From: Pipra filicauda
Taxonomy: Eukaryota > Chordata > Aves > Passeriformes > Pipridae
Reading direction: 5' to 3'
Length of the DNA stretch: 64,000 nt
NCBI RefSeq assembly: GCF_003945595.2
Contig: NW_024104419.1
Span: forward strand, 682,001 to 746,000
This document shows positions 14,272-27,100 of the stretch, piece by piece (position 1 is the first letter of the stretch; every line of letters starts with the position of its first letter). A program made the position numbers and the translations under genes. The notes beneath the pieces are model-generated. The model saw only the letters and a list, made by a program, of their open reading frames with translations, made no database searches and was not told the DNA's origin.

Positions 14272-16593
14272 TGGAGAAATAGCAGGAACCACGTGAATGA
14301 GATCATCTGCTCCAAAATTACTCACAGTGAATTAATCACCCAGAGCGGCAGCAACTGCAGTGGGAGTGAGCAGGGGTCACTGGGAAGGAGCTGGTGGCTC
14401 AGGCAGGGGAGGCAGCCCCACGGCAGGGATGGTGCTGGAGGAAGAGGCCCTCGCTTTTCCTTCTCTGCTGCCAAGCTGGTGCTGGTGGAAGGCATGTGCT
14501 GTGGCAGGAGTGTGCAGAGTAGAGAGGGCACAGCAGTGTGCACAGGAGAGCATGGAGAGTGCCAGGAGGTGTGCAAGGTGGCACTGCATCCCTGCACAGG
14601 TCATATTGCAGGGAAACAGCAGCAGGTACATGGGAGCTAGCATGGAGCCTGCTGAGTCCTGATGCAGAGCCTGGCTGCAGCCTCAGTGGGACCATTTCCC
14701 ACTGGGGAGCCTCATCTGCTGACTCCCTTCACACAGAGCCAGCGCTCCGCACCACGAGGAGCAGGTTAAGGCTGATAGAGGAGTGCAGCTGCCAGAAAAC
14801 ATCACATTACTTCCCTCTGTCACCATAAATTAGAAGTGCTCATCCTGCCAAGATTGCCAGGCTTCTCCCCAAAAAGGAAGCCAGCCCTGAACTAGCTGAA
14901 TATTTTCCTGCCCATTGCCTTCCTGCTGCCTGGAAGAGCAGCGGGCATGGGCAGGGAGGATGGTGCTGCCCTGGGAGGATGCTGCAGGCCAGCCCAGCTG
15001 GCCCAGGGGTAGCAGCCAGCGTTTGAGAAGCTGTTGGACAGAAAAAGGCCTTTTCCTGGATCAGTCTGCAGCAGCAGGTGACCAGAGCCACGGTGACAAG
15101 GACACTTTCAGTGTCCACACTGGTCCTCAAATCACATTTAATACAAATGCCCATGGTGCCCATGATGCTCTCAGAAGTGCAGCTCCCTGGTGCCACCTCA
15201 GCTACCTCAGTGCACGCTGCTGCCTCAGCTTTCCCTCCTCCTCTCCAAACAGAAAGTGCAAAGGTGAAAAGGTCTTTGGGACCAGGAGCCAGCTGGAATC
15301 GCCCCACCTGAGCCAACTTAGGAAACCATGTGAATCCCAGCAGGAATAAAGCAATTGTGTTGGGCTGGAAAGGGCACAGCAGCGAATGGAGCCGGGGAGA
15401 ACGAGCCATTACGGAGCAGTGGGTGAGGCAGCAGCACCTCAGCACGGGGTGACAGGGAACAGATCGTGTCTCCTGCTGCCCTGTCAGCTGTGGCCGTGCC
15501 CAGCCCTGGCGGGTCCTGGCAGCCTGCACAGGAGCTGTGCCCGCAGGGAGGGGGCACAGATCCGGCCCAGAGACACAGCAGAGAAGTGTTCCCAGTGCCG
15601 TGGGTCTGACCTGCACACACCTCAGTGTGTGCTTGGTGTTTTGCTCCCTGTCTCAGACTGCTCCATCCTCCTCCCAGCTCCCGGCCTCTGTGGTTTGTTT
15701 AATGACATGGGATCTATATCCATGTTCACCTGGCATGGACCTGCATTCCTGGGAGATTAAATGATGTTCACATGCTCAGGTCCAGTGACAGGAATGAGTT
15801 ATTTCCCACAGAGGACCTCAAAGCACTTTGCATCTGTCATCCCACTCACAGAGGTGCAGAGACATGAGTGGGTTTGTTCCATGTCACCCAGTGAGATGAG
15901 CACTCACCCCTGGGTGATGGCACTGGGGACGAGCTGCAGGGATCTGCTGGATGGGGACACAGAGACCAGCACTGTCTGCATCAAGCCTGGGACACTTTTT
16001 GTGCTTCCCCAAGTATTTTTGCTGAGAGTGTTGTTTGCCCATCACAGAGCCAGAGAGGGATGCCACACTGCTGCTGGGCACAGCCAGCTCCATCCATCTC
16101 TGAGCTCAGCTCAGGGTCCCAGAGTTGGCTGCCAGCTGCAAAAAGCCACTTAATCAGAGACATCAACGGGGAAAAGTGTTTGTCCCTGCTCCTGTCCCCT
16201 CCACTACAGCAATGATGCTCACTCCAAACCAAACCTTTGTCTTGCACAGATACATCCCTTGCACACCAAGACGTGATGTTGGTGATTTTGGATTAATTTG
16301 TTGGGTGGAAGATGGGTACATGTGGACCCAGTCACAGGGGTGAGTACCCTGCACCCCCAGGTCCCCTGCTGCTCCCCCCCCCAAAGCCACCAGGGCATTG
16401 AGGCACCAGCAGAGCCTTGTACAGTACATTAATGCCCACCCAGCACCCCACTGGAGGAGCTGGGCTGGGGTCCCACAGGCTCCAAGATAACCAAGTGAAT
16501 GTTTCTGTGGTGTGTTAATGCTGGGATCAGTTCAAAACAGGGATGCTCAGACATGCACTGAGTGTGCATGTAGAACAGGAGGGCTCCCACTGA

Positions 16594-16670
16594 GGGGGGG
16601 GGGGGGTGTGCTCAGGGCTTCTTTGGGGTTTTAAGAATACTAGGGAAATTAGATTTTTTTTTTTTTTTTT
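16594..16670 (+). repeat. Homopolymer pair G13 and T17
   Basis: A run of 13 G residues (16594-16606) is followed 47 bases later by a run of 17 T residues (16654-16670). These are simple homopolymers, prone to length error in sequencing. The T run could be the reverse-oriented tail of an old retroposed fragment, but no element body was recognised. Confidence 0.8.
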
Positions 16671-18151
16671 GCTTTTGGTGCTGCCTGAAAAATTGCATGC
16701 CTTAATGAAATGCCAGTGTGTGAGCTCTAAGCCATCAGCAGCCCAGATAAGGTCCAAATCCATTTTGTTCATGTTTTGCCTGTTTCAGAGAATCCAAACT
16801 ATTTTTTGGGGATTTATGTCCATCATAAAATCAAGCTCCTGTCCCAAAACAGCCGTAAGAAGGTAGGGCTGAAAATATAGAGGTTTAATAAAAACTTGTG
16901 GAGTAATTTGACTCTTAATCCCAAACACAATCTCTCCCCTCAAATAACTGAGTCTTTGCAAGATTAAATTCTCTCTACGTATTGTTTTTAAGTCTGATAC
17001 CTTCTATCAAGCTTAGCTGGGTTTTAAGTTCTTAAATCATGGCTCTGTAATTGCACATCTTATTCAGTTTGTCATGCAAAGAGTTCCCAAGGAAGCTTTT
17101 GTAAAGATTTCTTCATATCTGGCAGTAGGGCGTGACACATGTCTGTATGTTGAAGCTACACAGTGCAGGGAATGCAAGAGGTTGATGTTTTTGAAAAGCA
17201 AGAGGAGACTGTGGCTTGTGTTCTCATTTTACCACTGAGCAGCAGGTCCCAGAAAAATCAGGACAACTGCAAACTGTTGTTGAACTGAGTGCTTCATAAA
17301 TGGTGGGGAACATGTTCCTGAGGCAGCAAGGGCCTGGGGAAAGGCAGGACTAGTCACCCCCTTTGCCCTGAGCTTCCTTTTCTTCCAATAATTAGCAAAA
17401 TCCCAATTCACAATGGATAACTGAACAGAAGTTTTAAGCGTGGGCTACAAGAAGAAACAGGCAGTGATGAAAAGAGGCCTGAAACTCAGGAGACCTGGTG
17501 CAGCACCAGACCCTCCCAGATGACCTCCAGCAAGTCCTTTGATCCTTATATGCCCCTGGAAACACCAATAAGGAGCTGTCCCTCTCCCCTGCTCTCGCCA
17601 TCCTGGACTGCAGCCCTCAGGGTTGCATCCGCTCCGGGTGATGGTCCACATCCAGCTGGAGCTGTGGAGCAAAGGACACAGGGCTTGTGGGGTGGGATGT
17701 CCACACTGCCTTTCTTTTTTGGGCTTCCTTAGGCCAGGAATGCACAGTGCTTCCTTCCCAGGGCTTAGAAAATATCCCTCAGCTTTACTGCAGTTTGCCT
17801 GGACAAAAGCAGGATCCTGCAAAGGACCGGCTGTGTTGGTTCTGTCCGTGCAAAGGTCTCCAAAATACCTGCTTCACCTGCATCCCTGGGGCTCGCTGGA
17901 GAGATGCCCTGAAAACTGTGCCACTGCAACAGGCAGGTCCTGTCTGCATCTCGCTCACTCAGCAAAACGTCACTGCCTGGTTATATTTAAGTCCTCAGCT
18001 TGAATATCATTGTCGTAACCTCCCCTGCGATCTGCCTGGGCAGTGTCGTAATTAATAGTGCCCTTGCTCAGAGTACAAGTGGAACATGTGATGGCTCAGC
18101 GAGCTATAAATCACGACAGAGTTTCCATCTGGTCCAGCATCTATTTATACC

Positions 18152-18191
18152 TCACCAGCCCCAATTAACTTTGAAACTTTGGGGCTGGTGA
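18152..18191. repeat. Perfect inverted repeat, 13-bp arms
   Basis: The left arm TCACCAGCCCCAA (18152-18164) and right arm TTGGGGCTGGTGA (18179-18191) are exact reverse complements separated by a 14-base AT-rich loop. It lies in an AT-rich island within intergenic DNA. It could form a stem-loop if transcribed, or bind a dimeric factor. It is not followed by a T run and no gene is near it. Confidence 0.8.
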
Positions 18192-21100
18192 TTAAGGAGA
18201 AAAATTGTTCTTGAAAAGCGTGATGGAATGCACGGCCGTGTGGATGGGAAAGAGGAGATGGTGGTGGCTGCTCACTTCTCTGCAGAGGGAGCTGCATAGC
18301 CCAGTGCTCCAAAGGACACTGAAATGCAGCTCACAAGACCAGGTTGGCCTTTGAATCAGTTCAACAGCAGCTGTGAGATCCCCTGGGAGATATAGAATTT
18401 CAAGTAAGTCCTGGAGCCTGACACACATTCCCTACAGCCAGCCATGGCTCTGGTCCTACATCTCAGCCAAGGCCAGCGGCTCCAGTGGGCCAAGGGGGTG
18501 GTAGATCAGGTCCAGCAGCTCTAAGCAAAATGAACTCTTTGGAAAAACACCTCCAGGTGCTGGGACCAGGCTCTGCGGGGTGAGGGTCTCCTCCATGAAG
18601 GAGCCTGGTCCACCAGGCTGATTGCACTTCACCATCAATCACACCAGGTCATCCCCTATATCAAGACTGGGGAACTGAAGCACAGCATGAGCCAGCCAAG
18701 GAACCCAGCAGAGTCCTGAGAAAATGGCACATAATCGTCCTGTGTGCATCCAGGTCCCTTCAACGGGGGCACAAAACTGAGCTAGGAGAGTTTGGCCCAA
18801 CCTGAGAAAGCTCCTCAGCAAAGACTCTGGCACTGCCTCCCTCAGAAACCTTGGAGGGTTTCATCCTGGTTTAGAGCCCAGCAGAACCACGTCCCTGATG
18901 TGTCAGCCCAGCATCAAGCCCACAGCTGCCAGCCACTGAGTTAGAGAGCACAGCCTGGCCTGGTGCCTGACAGCCCTGGAGCTCCCAGAGAAGTCTGAAT
19001 TCAGCAGGTGTGGATGCAAAAACTTACCTTGGGCCTGGCACAGGGTATAACATGGCTCAGTGCACCAAGTCCAGCGGAGCTGCTGTGGGCTCTGCATGAG
19101 CTGGGACACAGCAGTGAGGGATGGTATGAAGTGCAAGTGTTCCCAGCTCCACAGGGCAATGGAGTGGCTGGGAAGGGTGCAGCAGGCACACTGGGGACTA
19201 TATCTCTCTCTCCATCCATGCTGGATCAAAGCCCCAGCAATGGGCACAGTGCAGAGATGCCGTGCTGTTGCCTTCCTAAAAAGTCAAAATCTGCTCCTGG
19301 TTCTTCAGTACCCACCTCTCCCATCCCCGACTCCCTCACATTTCTCATCTCTTTTGCTCTGGCAGCACTCTCACTCCTGGAGTCCTGGCCAGCTCCCAGC
19401 TCAGGTAATTACACGCTGTCCTCTGCTATTTGAACAGGATATTTGTTCTCTCGGTTTCCTGCCCTCCACGCCTGTGCAGTGCTGCAGGCAGCCTGTCACC
19501 CTGGGAGAGCCTATTTCCCTGGCAAAGGCAGTCATCCCAGGGTGTCCAGCTCCAGCACTAAGTGGGCATTTTGTAAACATGGGATTATGTAAATGCCCTC
19601 CCCAGGGAGGCCAGGTGGTCTGTAGGACCTCTTGGGCCTGGCACAGTGCCCTGTACAGGTGTGGAACTCCAGCAGAATCCCCATCCCCACCTCGGTAGAA
19701 CAAAATCCAGCCTGGAACATTAGCTGAGAGATCTCCCAGTCACCCAGGCCCCTCTTTAAAAGGCTGTTTGTGGCTCTCACCATGTCACCTGTTCTTGTTT
19801 GCTGTAAACTTTCCTCTCTGTTTACGTTGACCACTGACAGACGTGATCTCCAGCACGTCCAGCCTGGCAGGCTGGGTACCCACCTGGCAGGAGGGTAAGA
19901 GAAACGGGCTTGGGGTACATCTACCCTACTTTAAAACCCACCAGGAGATCATGAACAGAGCAGTAGCATGGAGCCCTTTGCCAGCACTGCAGGAGCTCTG
20001 CTGAGGCAGGGCTGGGGATTCTCCACCTATCTCTGGGCTTGTTCCCACCATGCTCCCAGGTGCGGGTGGATCACCATGCTGCAGCTTTCTCCATGGCAAG
20101 AGGAACAAGCTCTAGGGAGGAAAAAGTCCTACTTTCTAGCAAATCAGCTCTATTCCTGTGCTTTATTCGACTCTCTGCAAAGGAACCTCGAAGAAAGTTG
20201 GCAACAGTTTACTTTTTTCTTTAGAGTTTCTAGAGCAGGGACGTCTCGTTAGTTAAAAGCTGCAGGGAGAAAGAAGAAAGTTCTTAGAGGAAAAAGTGGA
20301 GCAGAGTTCTGTTCCTGAGAGTAGAGGGGAAATGCCCTGGGTGGTGGAACTCAACCCTACTCTCCAAGAAGCACCTTTCTCAGTGCTACCTGACTGCTGC
20401 ACAGCCTGCTAAGCTCACCCTGCCCTTGAGCAGGAAGGAATCAATTTTGCTGGCCAGGCTGGCTTGACATTCCAACTTCTTGATACAAGGAATCCTGGGG
20501 CTCAATCCCTTCTGCTTTGTTGTGTGCACACAGAGCAGTGCAGCAGGTTATCAGCCCCGTGCAGCTGCACTGGAGTCCCAGTTTGCAGAGGGTCAGACAA
20601 GGGGCAATCCTACAGCTGCCAGCTCCTTCTGCCCAGCTTCTGCCGACTGTGGCACAGCTCTGGGCTTTGCTGGAGCTGTCACGGAGCTGCAGCTGGTTTC
20701 TGTGGAACACCAGAGAATAGGAGCTGCATTAGAAAGCCATGTTTTCCTTCCTGGGAAGGAACTCAGTAGTAAGCAATTGGAGAAGACTGGCATTCTTTTT
20801 TATGCAAAGTCTCTGGATTTGAGCTGGGTGGCAGACAGGTGCCAAGCAGCCTGGGAACTGAGAGAGATGCCTGGCACAGGTTTGCTCTGTGTGCAGCAGT
20901 GATAACCCAGAGCAGCTTCTCTCTGCTGCCGGTCTCAGCTTCCCGAGTGATGGGAGTGCTCCAAGAGGATGATTAGGCTGGGCCTGCTATTTTCTCACTC
21001 GGTTCCCACGAGCCTTCCTCATTCTGTTGCTCGCAGACTCCGCTGGCTCATGGCTTTCCTGTGCTCAGGACTGCTTGGAGATATTATTATCCCAAGGGCT

Positions 21101-24100
21101 GAGTCCCAGGGCAGGCAGAGCAGATGGCTGTCTCCAACAGCAAGAAGACTGGGAGAGGAAAGGGAGAGGGTGGGGAAGAGTAAAATCTTTGACACCCTTA
21201 GCATTCATCAATAATTGTTTCCTCTTAAAATGACAAATTCCTCTAGTTCCATGGGAGTTGTACCAGGAAAGAAGGCAATGGATCACATGTGGTAGACAGG
21301 CCCTACAGAAAACAAACACCAATTCCAGGTTTTCTCGTGCATTCCCTGGCCATGCTGTGGATGGAAGGCAGCCTCAGTCCTGCAGCCTCTGGAGAAACCA
21401 GAGGTGTCTGAGCTGCAGAAGAGGAACAAGGTCAGCAGAGGAATTGGCAGGTTGACAGACCCTGTGCCGGCAGAAGACTTGGGCTCCAAACCTCCTGGAG
21501 CAAACCAAGGTGTGAGGGGTCACACCTGCACGTGCTCCACCACCCCACCCCAGCACGGAGTCAGTCGTGTCACCGTGAGCTGCCTCCTCCTCCTCATTAT
21601 GGAGGTTTCCTCAGACTTCTGACCGTGAGAAAGCCACTGAAGCCGTTTTGCCCCGTGGGGATGGTGGTTGTGTGAATGCTGGGTGCTGGGTGCTGGGCAG
21701 ACTGAGCAGCCCCAGCCCTGGGACACGCCGGGGGCCTGCAGGAGGCTGTGCAGCCCACCCGCCTCGTGTCACAGCCCCTGCGTGGGGGGGCATTTGCTCC
21801 CGGCCTCCTTCTCCTGGCGCTGATTTGGAGCCTTGCTTGGCAGAGCAGCTCCACGCTCAGGCTGTGCCTGGGGACGGCTGGTGGCAGATGGTGTGTGTGT
21901 GGTGGCGAGGCAGTGCCACGTCACAAGCTCTCTGAGACATTTGGCCGGGCTTCCTGACAGCCACGTCCCACCACCCAGGAGTTCAGCTTCCTGGCAAAGC
22001 CAGTTCTCCCCTCCCGAGGAGCGCTGCTCTCCCTGTCTCTGGGCAGAGCCAACACCAAACACTTTATCTTTGCTTCCTCCCAGGCAGGAGGCTCGTTGGC
22101 TGGCAGGGCTCCTCCTGCCCAGGACCAGAGAGATCTGACATGCAGCTGAACAGGGAGCACTGGTCCCTGCCAGTCTGGACCACCTTCATCTGCTGCATCA
22201 CATCCTAAACTGCACTCTCTGTTCCCTCTGGTGAGGAATATCTTATTCCCATGTTTTTGGATAAGACCCAGCACAAGCAAACCATAACTGATGGTAGATA
22301 TGACAAATAATAATGATCACGGGAATAGTGGCATCACTGGTGCTTCAGTGTTTCTTCTGATTTCTTCCATTATTCAGATATTTGTGCAGAGAAGACCACA
22401 GAGATTTGGCCACAGAAAGAGAAGTGGGCAGATAAAGAGGCATCAAAGGGCTTTATTATGAAGGACAGTAACAGCAGTCCTCTGACAACTAGAAGAGTGT
22501 AACAGCCTGGGCAGTCTGAGCTCACCTGCTTAGGAGCCCACACTGTGCTTTGGTTGATCGAGGCTTGGCTGCTTCCTGCCTACCCTGGGGCTTCCCCAGG
22601 ACTGAGGTACAAACTGACGGCTTTGTTGGATGACTGTGGTTTGATAAAGCTGTAACAGGTCCTGATTTGGGCTCCTACAGTCACAGACAAGCTTCAGAAG
22701 AGCAAGACTGCAGCCTGTCCTTCTCCCCTCCCTGCCTGCTTTTAGATGGCATTAAGCATCAGCTAAAGCCCGTGCCTGGCAGTCCTGACTACTGACAGCT
22801 CTTTGACCGGCACTGCTGCCTCCTGGGAAAAGGCTTTATCCCTCTGCCTGCAGCTCTGGCTGCAGAGATGAACTCTTTGAGCATTCCCATCAGAATAAAG
22901 GAGAGGATCATCTGAGACCTGGGCCCATTTGCAGTACAGGCTCAGAACAGTCAGAGAAGTAGATGACAGGATTTGATGGAGTCCAGGATATGGCCCCTGA
23001 CAGGGGTGTAGATTTGCCTCTATTCTTACTCAAAGGTCATTAAATTAAGATTTCATGAGACCCCACACTGTTATAAATGTTGCTGAGCTCATTTCCCTCA
23101 CTGGGCAGTGATTTATCTCACAGCCTTGATAAAATGACTAAGCTAAAAATGTCACCCAGTATCACTGACTTGTAAGTAAGGTAGAAGGAGCAGGAGAAGG
23201 ACACGATGGATTTTCCTACCAAGGGAGACATTAATAAATGGTTTCTTCCTGATGTTCTCATTAGTTCTCTCTCATTCATCCTCAGGACCTGCCAAGCACA
23301 AATGACACCACCATTCTGCACCAGAATGGGGGGCAGATGCCCCCATGCAACCTTCCTGCCTCCAAAGCCCCATTTCTCTCTCACCCTGCTTAGTAGCTGA
23401 TATATTCAATGGGAAGGAAGCAAGAGATCACAGTACTTCAAGAAACCTTATGCTATCACATCCAGCCTTGTCTTCTGATATGTTTTATACCTTCTGGCAG
23501 GAATAGTTTGGAGGAGGCAAGTGGCAACACCACAGTTCTCCAACACAACCCTTTCTCCCTCCTCATCCAGCAGTGCAGCAGGTCACACAAAAACGATGTG
23601 CTGGATTCATTTCCCTTCCTTTCTGCCTGTGAGGGGGTTTCAGACTCCTCTACTTCCTTTGAATCTAATCAAGAATATCTTTTTTTTCCTTGAATCCTTA
23701 CTCCCAGGAATGAATGCCAAAAAATTAGTGCTGTTGCTTAGTTGTGACTGATCATGAATCACATTAAATTGCTTCTGTTCCTTTATTGGACATGCTGGCT
23801 GGTTCCTGGTATGTGTTATTAAATTACTGCTCTGACAGTGAAGAAAAAGCAACTGATTGGCAAGTGAGTGCTGAAGGAAAGAGGCAGGTTTGGGAATATC
23901 ACAGGTTTTGTTTCTAAAACACTTTTATGTGGAAGGAACACGAGCCACACTTGAGGCATTTTCTCTGTCTTTACTCTTAGTGAGCTGTTCACAACTCTCC
24001 TGTGTTGACTGCAGGATCAGAACACTCCTGAATATTACAGCAAAGCAATTCAATGAAGGGAGAAACGGTGGGCACAGAACAGCATAGGTGTGTATAGAAA

Positions 24101-27100
24101 CTTGCAGCATTGCAGCTTGCTGAGGAAAGGCACTAAACCATAAATGAGGAACAGGAAAAGAAAAGCAACTCGACATTGCACCTTTATCCACACATGCAGA
24201 TCCCATGATAACCCTGGCTTGACGAGAGCAGGAATACTTGTCTTCTGCTCCTCCATATTGTTACTCTGAGGAGTTTATTAACACTGAAATGTTGGCTTTT
24301 CCATCTCACTATGCTTCCCTGAGCAGTGTTGCTGTACCCTGCTTTAAGGTAACAACAAAAAAGAAGCAAGACCAACTTTGGGATGTAGAAGCTCTTCCTC
24401 GGGTCCATCTGTCCAGATTCCTTATTTCCTCACACCATCACAGCTACAATACAAGGCCTAAAGAAGGGCATATATATATATATATATGCTCAGTTAGCCT
24501 GCTGAAGGACATCCTCTCTCCTGCACCACCAAGTTTGCCTCCCCTTTGTCTGCAGCTGATGGGTGCAGTCTGAGTGCTCTGGGACATCTAGTGGCTGGTA
24601 GCACTTGTAGTTCAGGGCTTACAGCAGTTTTGTGGTTCTTCCTCCAAGAAAACTGGTAAACTGATGTAAAACAAAAAGGCACACTCTGTCTCTATTCCTG
24701 GGGCTAAAACGACTTCACTCCTTGACATATTTACATTTGCAGGATGTTTAGGTATGCATTTGTGATGGTTTTGTTATTCCTTTGCATCTCCATCTCACCC
24801 AGCCTCGGGAGCCATCTTCTGCTATTTTCATTTTATCATTTCTTTACCACAGTTGCTTCTTTATTAAGGGCTTTCTGTGTTCCAAGGCAGCTGGCATTAG
24901 CACAGATAATTGGATAATGTTTTGGCAATCCAAGAGTGAATGTGTTAACATGTTCCCATTTACTGCCTGGGCCCTTGGCTGAGCTGTGAGTATTCGATAA
25001 ATGAATCAGGCCTGAAATAAAGATGATTTGCAGAACCAGGCAGATCTTTAATATGAATAAGGAACTCGCAGTTGGGATTTTCAAGAAAGCCTCAGGCTGT
25101 AATGGGCCCCAGTCTTTATTCCTGTAGGATTCATCTTAGGCAAGAACCTAAAGGAGTCAAAGAAGAAGCAACACTCCCGGTGTGTTTTTCTGAACCTGGA
25201 TAGTCTCCAATGAGCTGTAGTATCCTGGCCAGTGATCTGGTGACAGTTGATGGCTTTCTGGGAATTTGAGAAAAAAAAAAAAATCTATGTCTTCTATTCA
25301 GCCTTCAATTCAGCCTGTTTCTCTCCATCCCTGATGATACCTACTAACCCTGGGCAGAGGAAAGAGTGTATCTCAGCCCAGGGGATTGCCAGGCTACCAG
25401 GAGAAAGGACAGGGAGCTGAAAGGAGCTTTGTAACCGTGGAGATCTTTTCTGACTCGTGTTTGTGTCTGCACTGTTCTGAACAGGTGACCTGAGGCACAG
25501 CTGAAAGTCCAGCAAAAGGTCCACACCAAAGCCTTTGGGCAGCCAGCTGGGAATGTCCTGCAGTGAATCCAGGCCTGCAACATCAAACTAACTGCGTTGT
25601 AAACTCCTTTGCGTCCTGTTCTCTCCAGAGTACATTCTCTGATGGGTTATATTTCACTTCATCTACACAAATGCTAAGAGAAGGATCAGTTTTCCCTGAT
25701 TCTTCTCTAGGAATCCTGCTGAAGAAACTCAGGTGGCCACTGACTGTTTTCTTACTCTGTTCTTGGAATATGGGACTAACCCACACTGCTGGGAGAAAGG
25801 GGGTCATGATGTCAAGGGGTTTGTTAAAAGGTGGGTGTCAAAAGTGACTCATTTGGAGAGTTTCTCCTGGAGCCAAGGGACAGTTTAAACAGCTTCTGAA
25901 AAAGCACAAGTGAGTCTGCAGAAAGCTGACTTGCAGACCGACTTCTGGCCATCTCAACTGCCCACCACTGCTCACATCAAGAGGTCAGCATGAAGGAACT
26001 TTTCGGTTACAGTGTTGTTCACTTGTACCCGGGATACAAACATGGTCTGTGCTTGGAAATCATATTGTGGTTTCCCCGTGCTCATCACTGGATAAGCCTC
26101 GAAGCTAAAGTGAATCTTGATTTTATATTCTGTTTTTTGTTTTGCCAGATCAGACTGTCTTACGGCTCAGCAGGGAAATGACATTTTGTTTTGTTAATAC
26201 TCACAGACAGAACTCGAGGTTTCCCTGAAAGGCTTTAAGCTTTGTGAAAAAGTAGATCAAATCTAGTAACATATTGAATCTGGTTACTGAGATTTCAGGA
26301 AAAGCAGTGTGATGAAATGTCCTTACTTTGCCCTTGGGAGAAATGGTACCTTCATTATAACGAAACAGCTTTTTCATATGGAAATAGCAGGTGGCAGGAG
26401 TAAAAACAGACTTTCATTTCCAGAGAAACAGACGGAACAATTCCAGTAGAAGTGGAATAGCAGAGCTAGGTTGGAATGGTTGCAGTTTTATTCTGCAAAA
26501 ATATTCTCCTTTTGCTGTGATGGAAGTGAGAGAAGGTGTCACCCCTTACCCTCTGTATTTATCAGTCACTTCAGTACAGCTCAGATACAAATGTATGCTT
26601 TAAGGATCAGAGTTTTAATATAAATTAGGAAGAAACCTAGTTCAGCTTGTTTGGGAAAGCTCTCCAAAGTCCATCCCAGAGCTGCACAGAAACTTCCAGG
26701 GAGAAAAAGCAATTAAGAGCAGTGGATGTAGAAAATAATCCTTAGAGCCAGTGTCAGACAAAACTGAACTCAGAGCTCTCGCAGCTGTGATTTATTAATC
26801 CTTTTATCAGGCCTCTGCCGTTCGCTGAGTTATTTTCCAGCTCTGAATGCTGGTAAGCATTTCCTTAGAAGCTGTGGACTGTCAAACTATTAATGGTCTA
26901 GTGGTAGGTGCTTACTAAGAAAAGACACCTTGAACCACAAACCAGAATAAGAACAGATATCCAGCTGGAGCCGTGCTACTTGAGAGCTCTCGCCCTGACT
27001 CATCTGAGAAAAATCAAGTTTTTGAGAGTCAATTACACGGGGAGATGGAGGAACAGTCATCTCCTCCTCTGCAATTGATTCATTGCACACTGGAATTTGA

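Larger units (their letters stand above)
8491..18151. other. Intergenic DNA, no gene recognised
   Basis: GC-richer stretches (about 9.4-11.1 kb and 14.3-16.4 kb) produce many overlapping chance ORFs, the longest being 258 codons on the minus strand at 14840-15616. None has a recognisable domain. A GGA-type purine tract at 11001-11027 and a CTG run just after it are low-complexity. No RNA gene was identified. Confidence 0.5.

Noticed and set aside
14840..15616. 258-codon minus-strand open frame
   Set aside because: GC-rich local DNA lengthens chance frames. The product is Cys/Pro/Leu-rich without a domain, several other frames are open across the same bases, and no splice or promoter context supports it.
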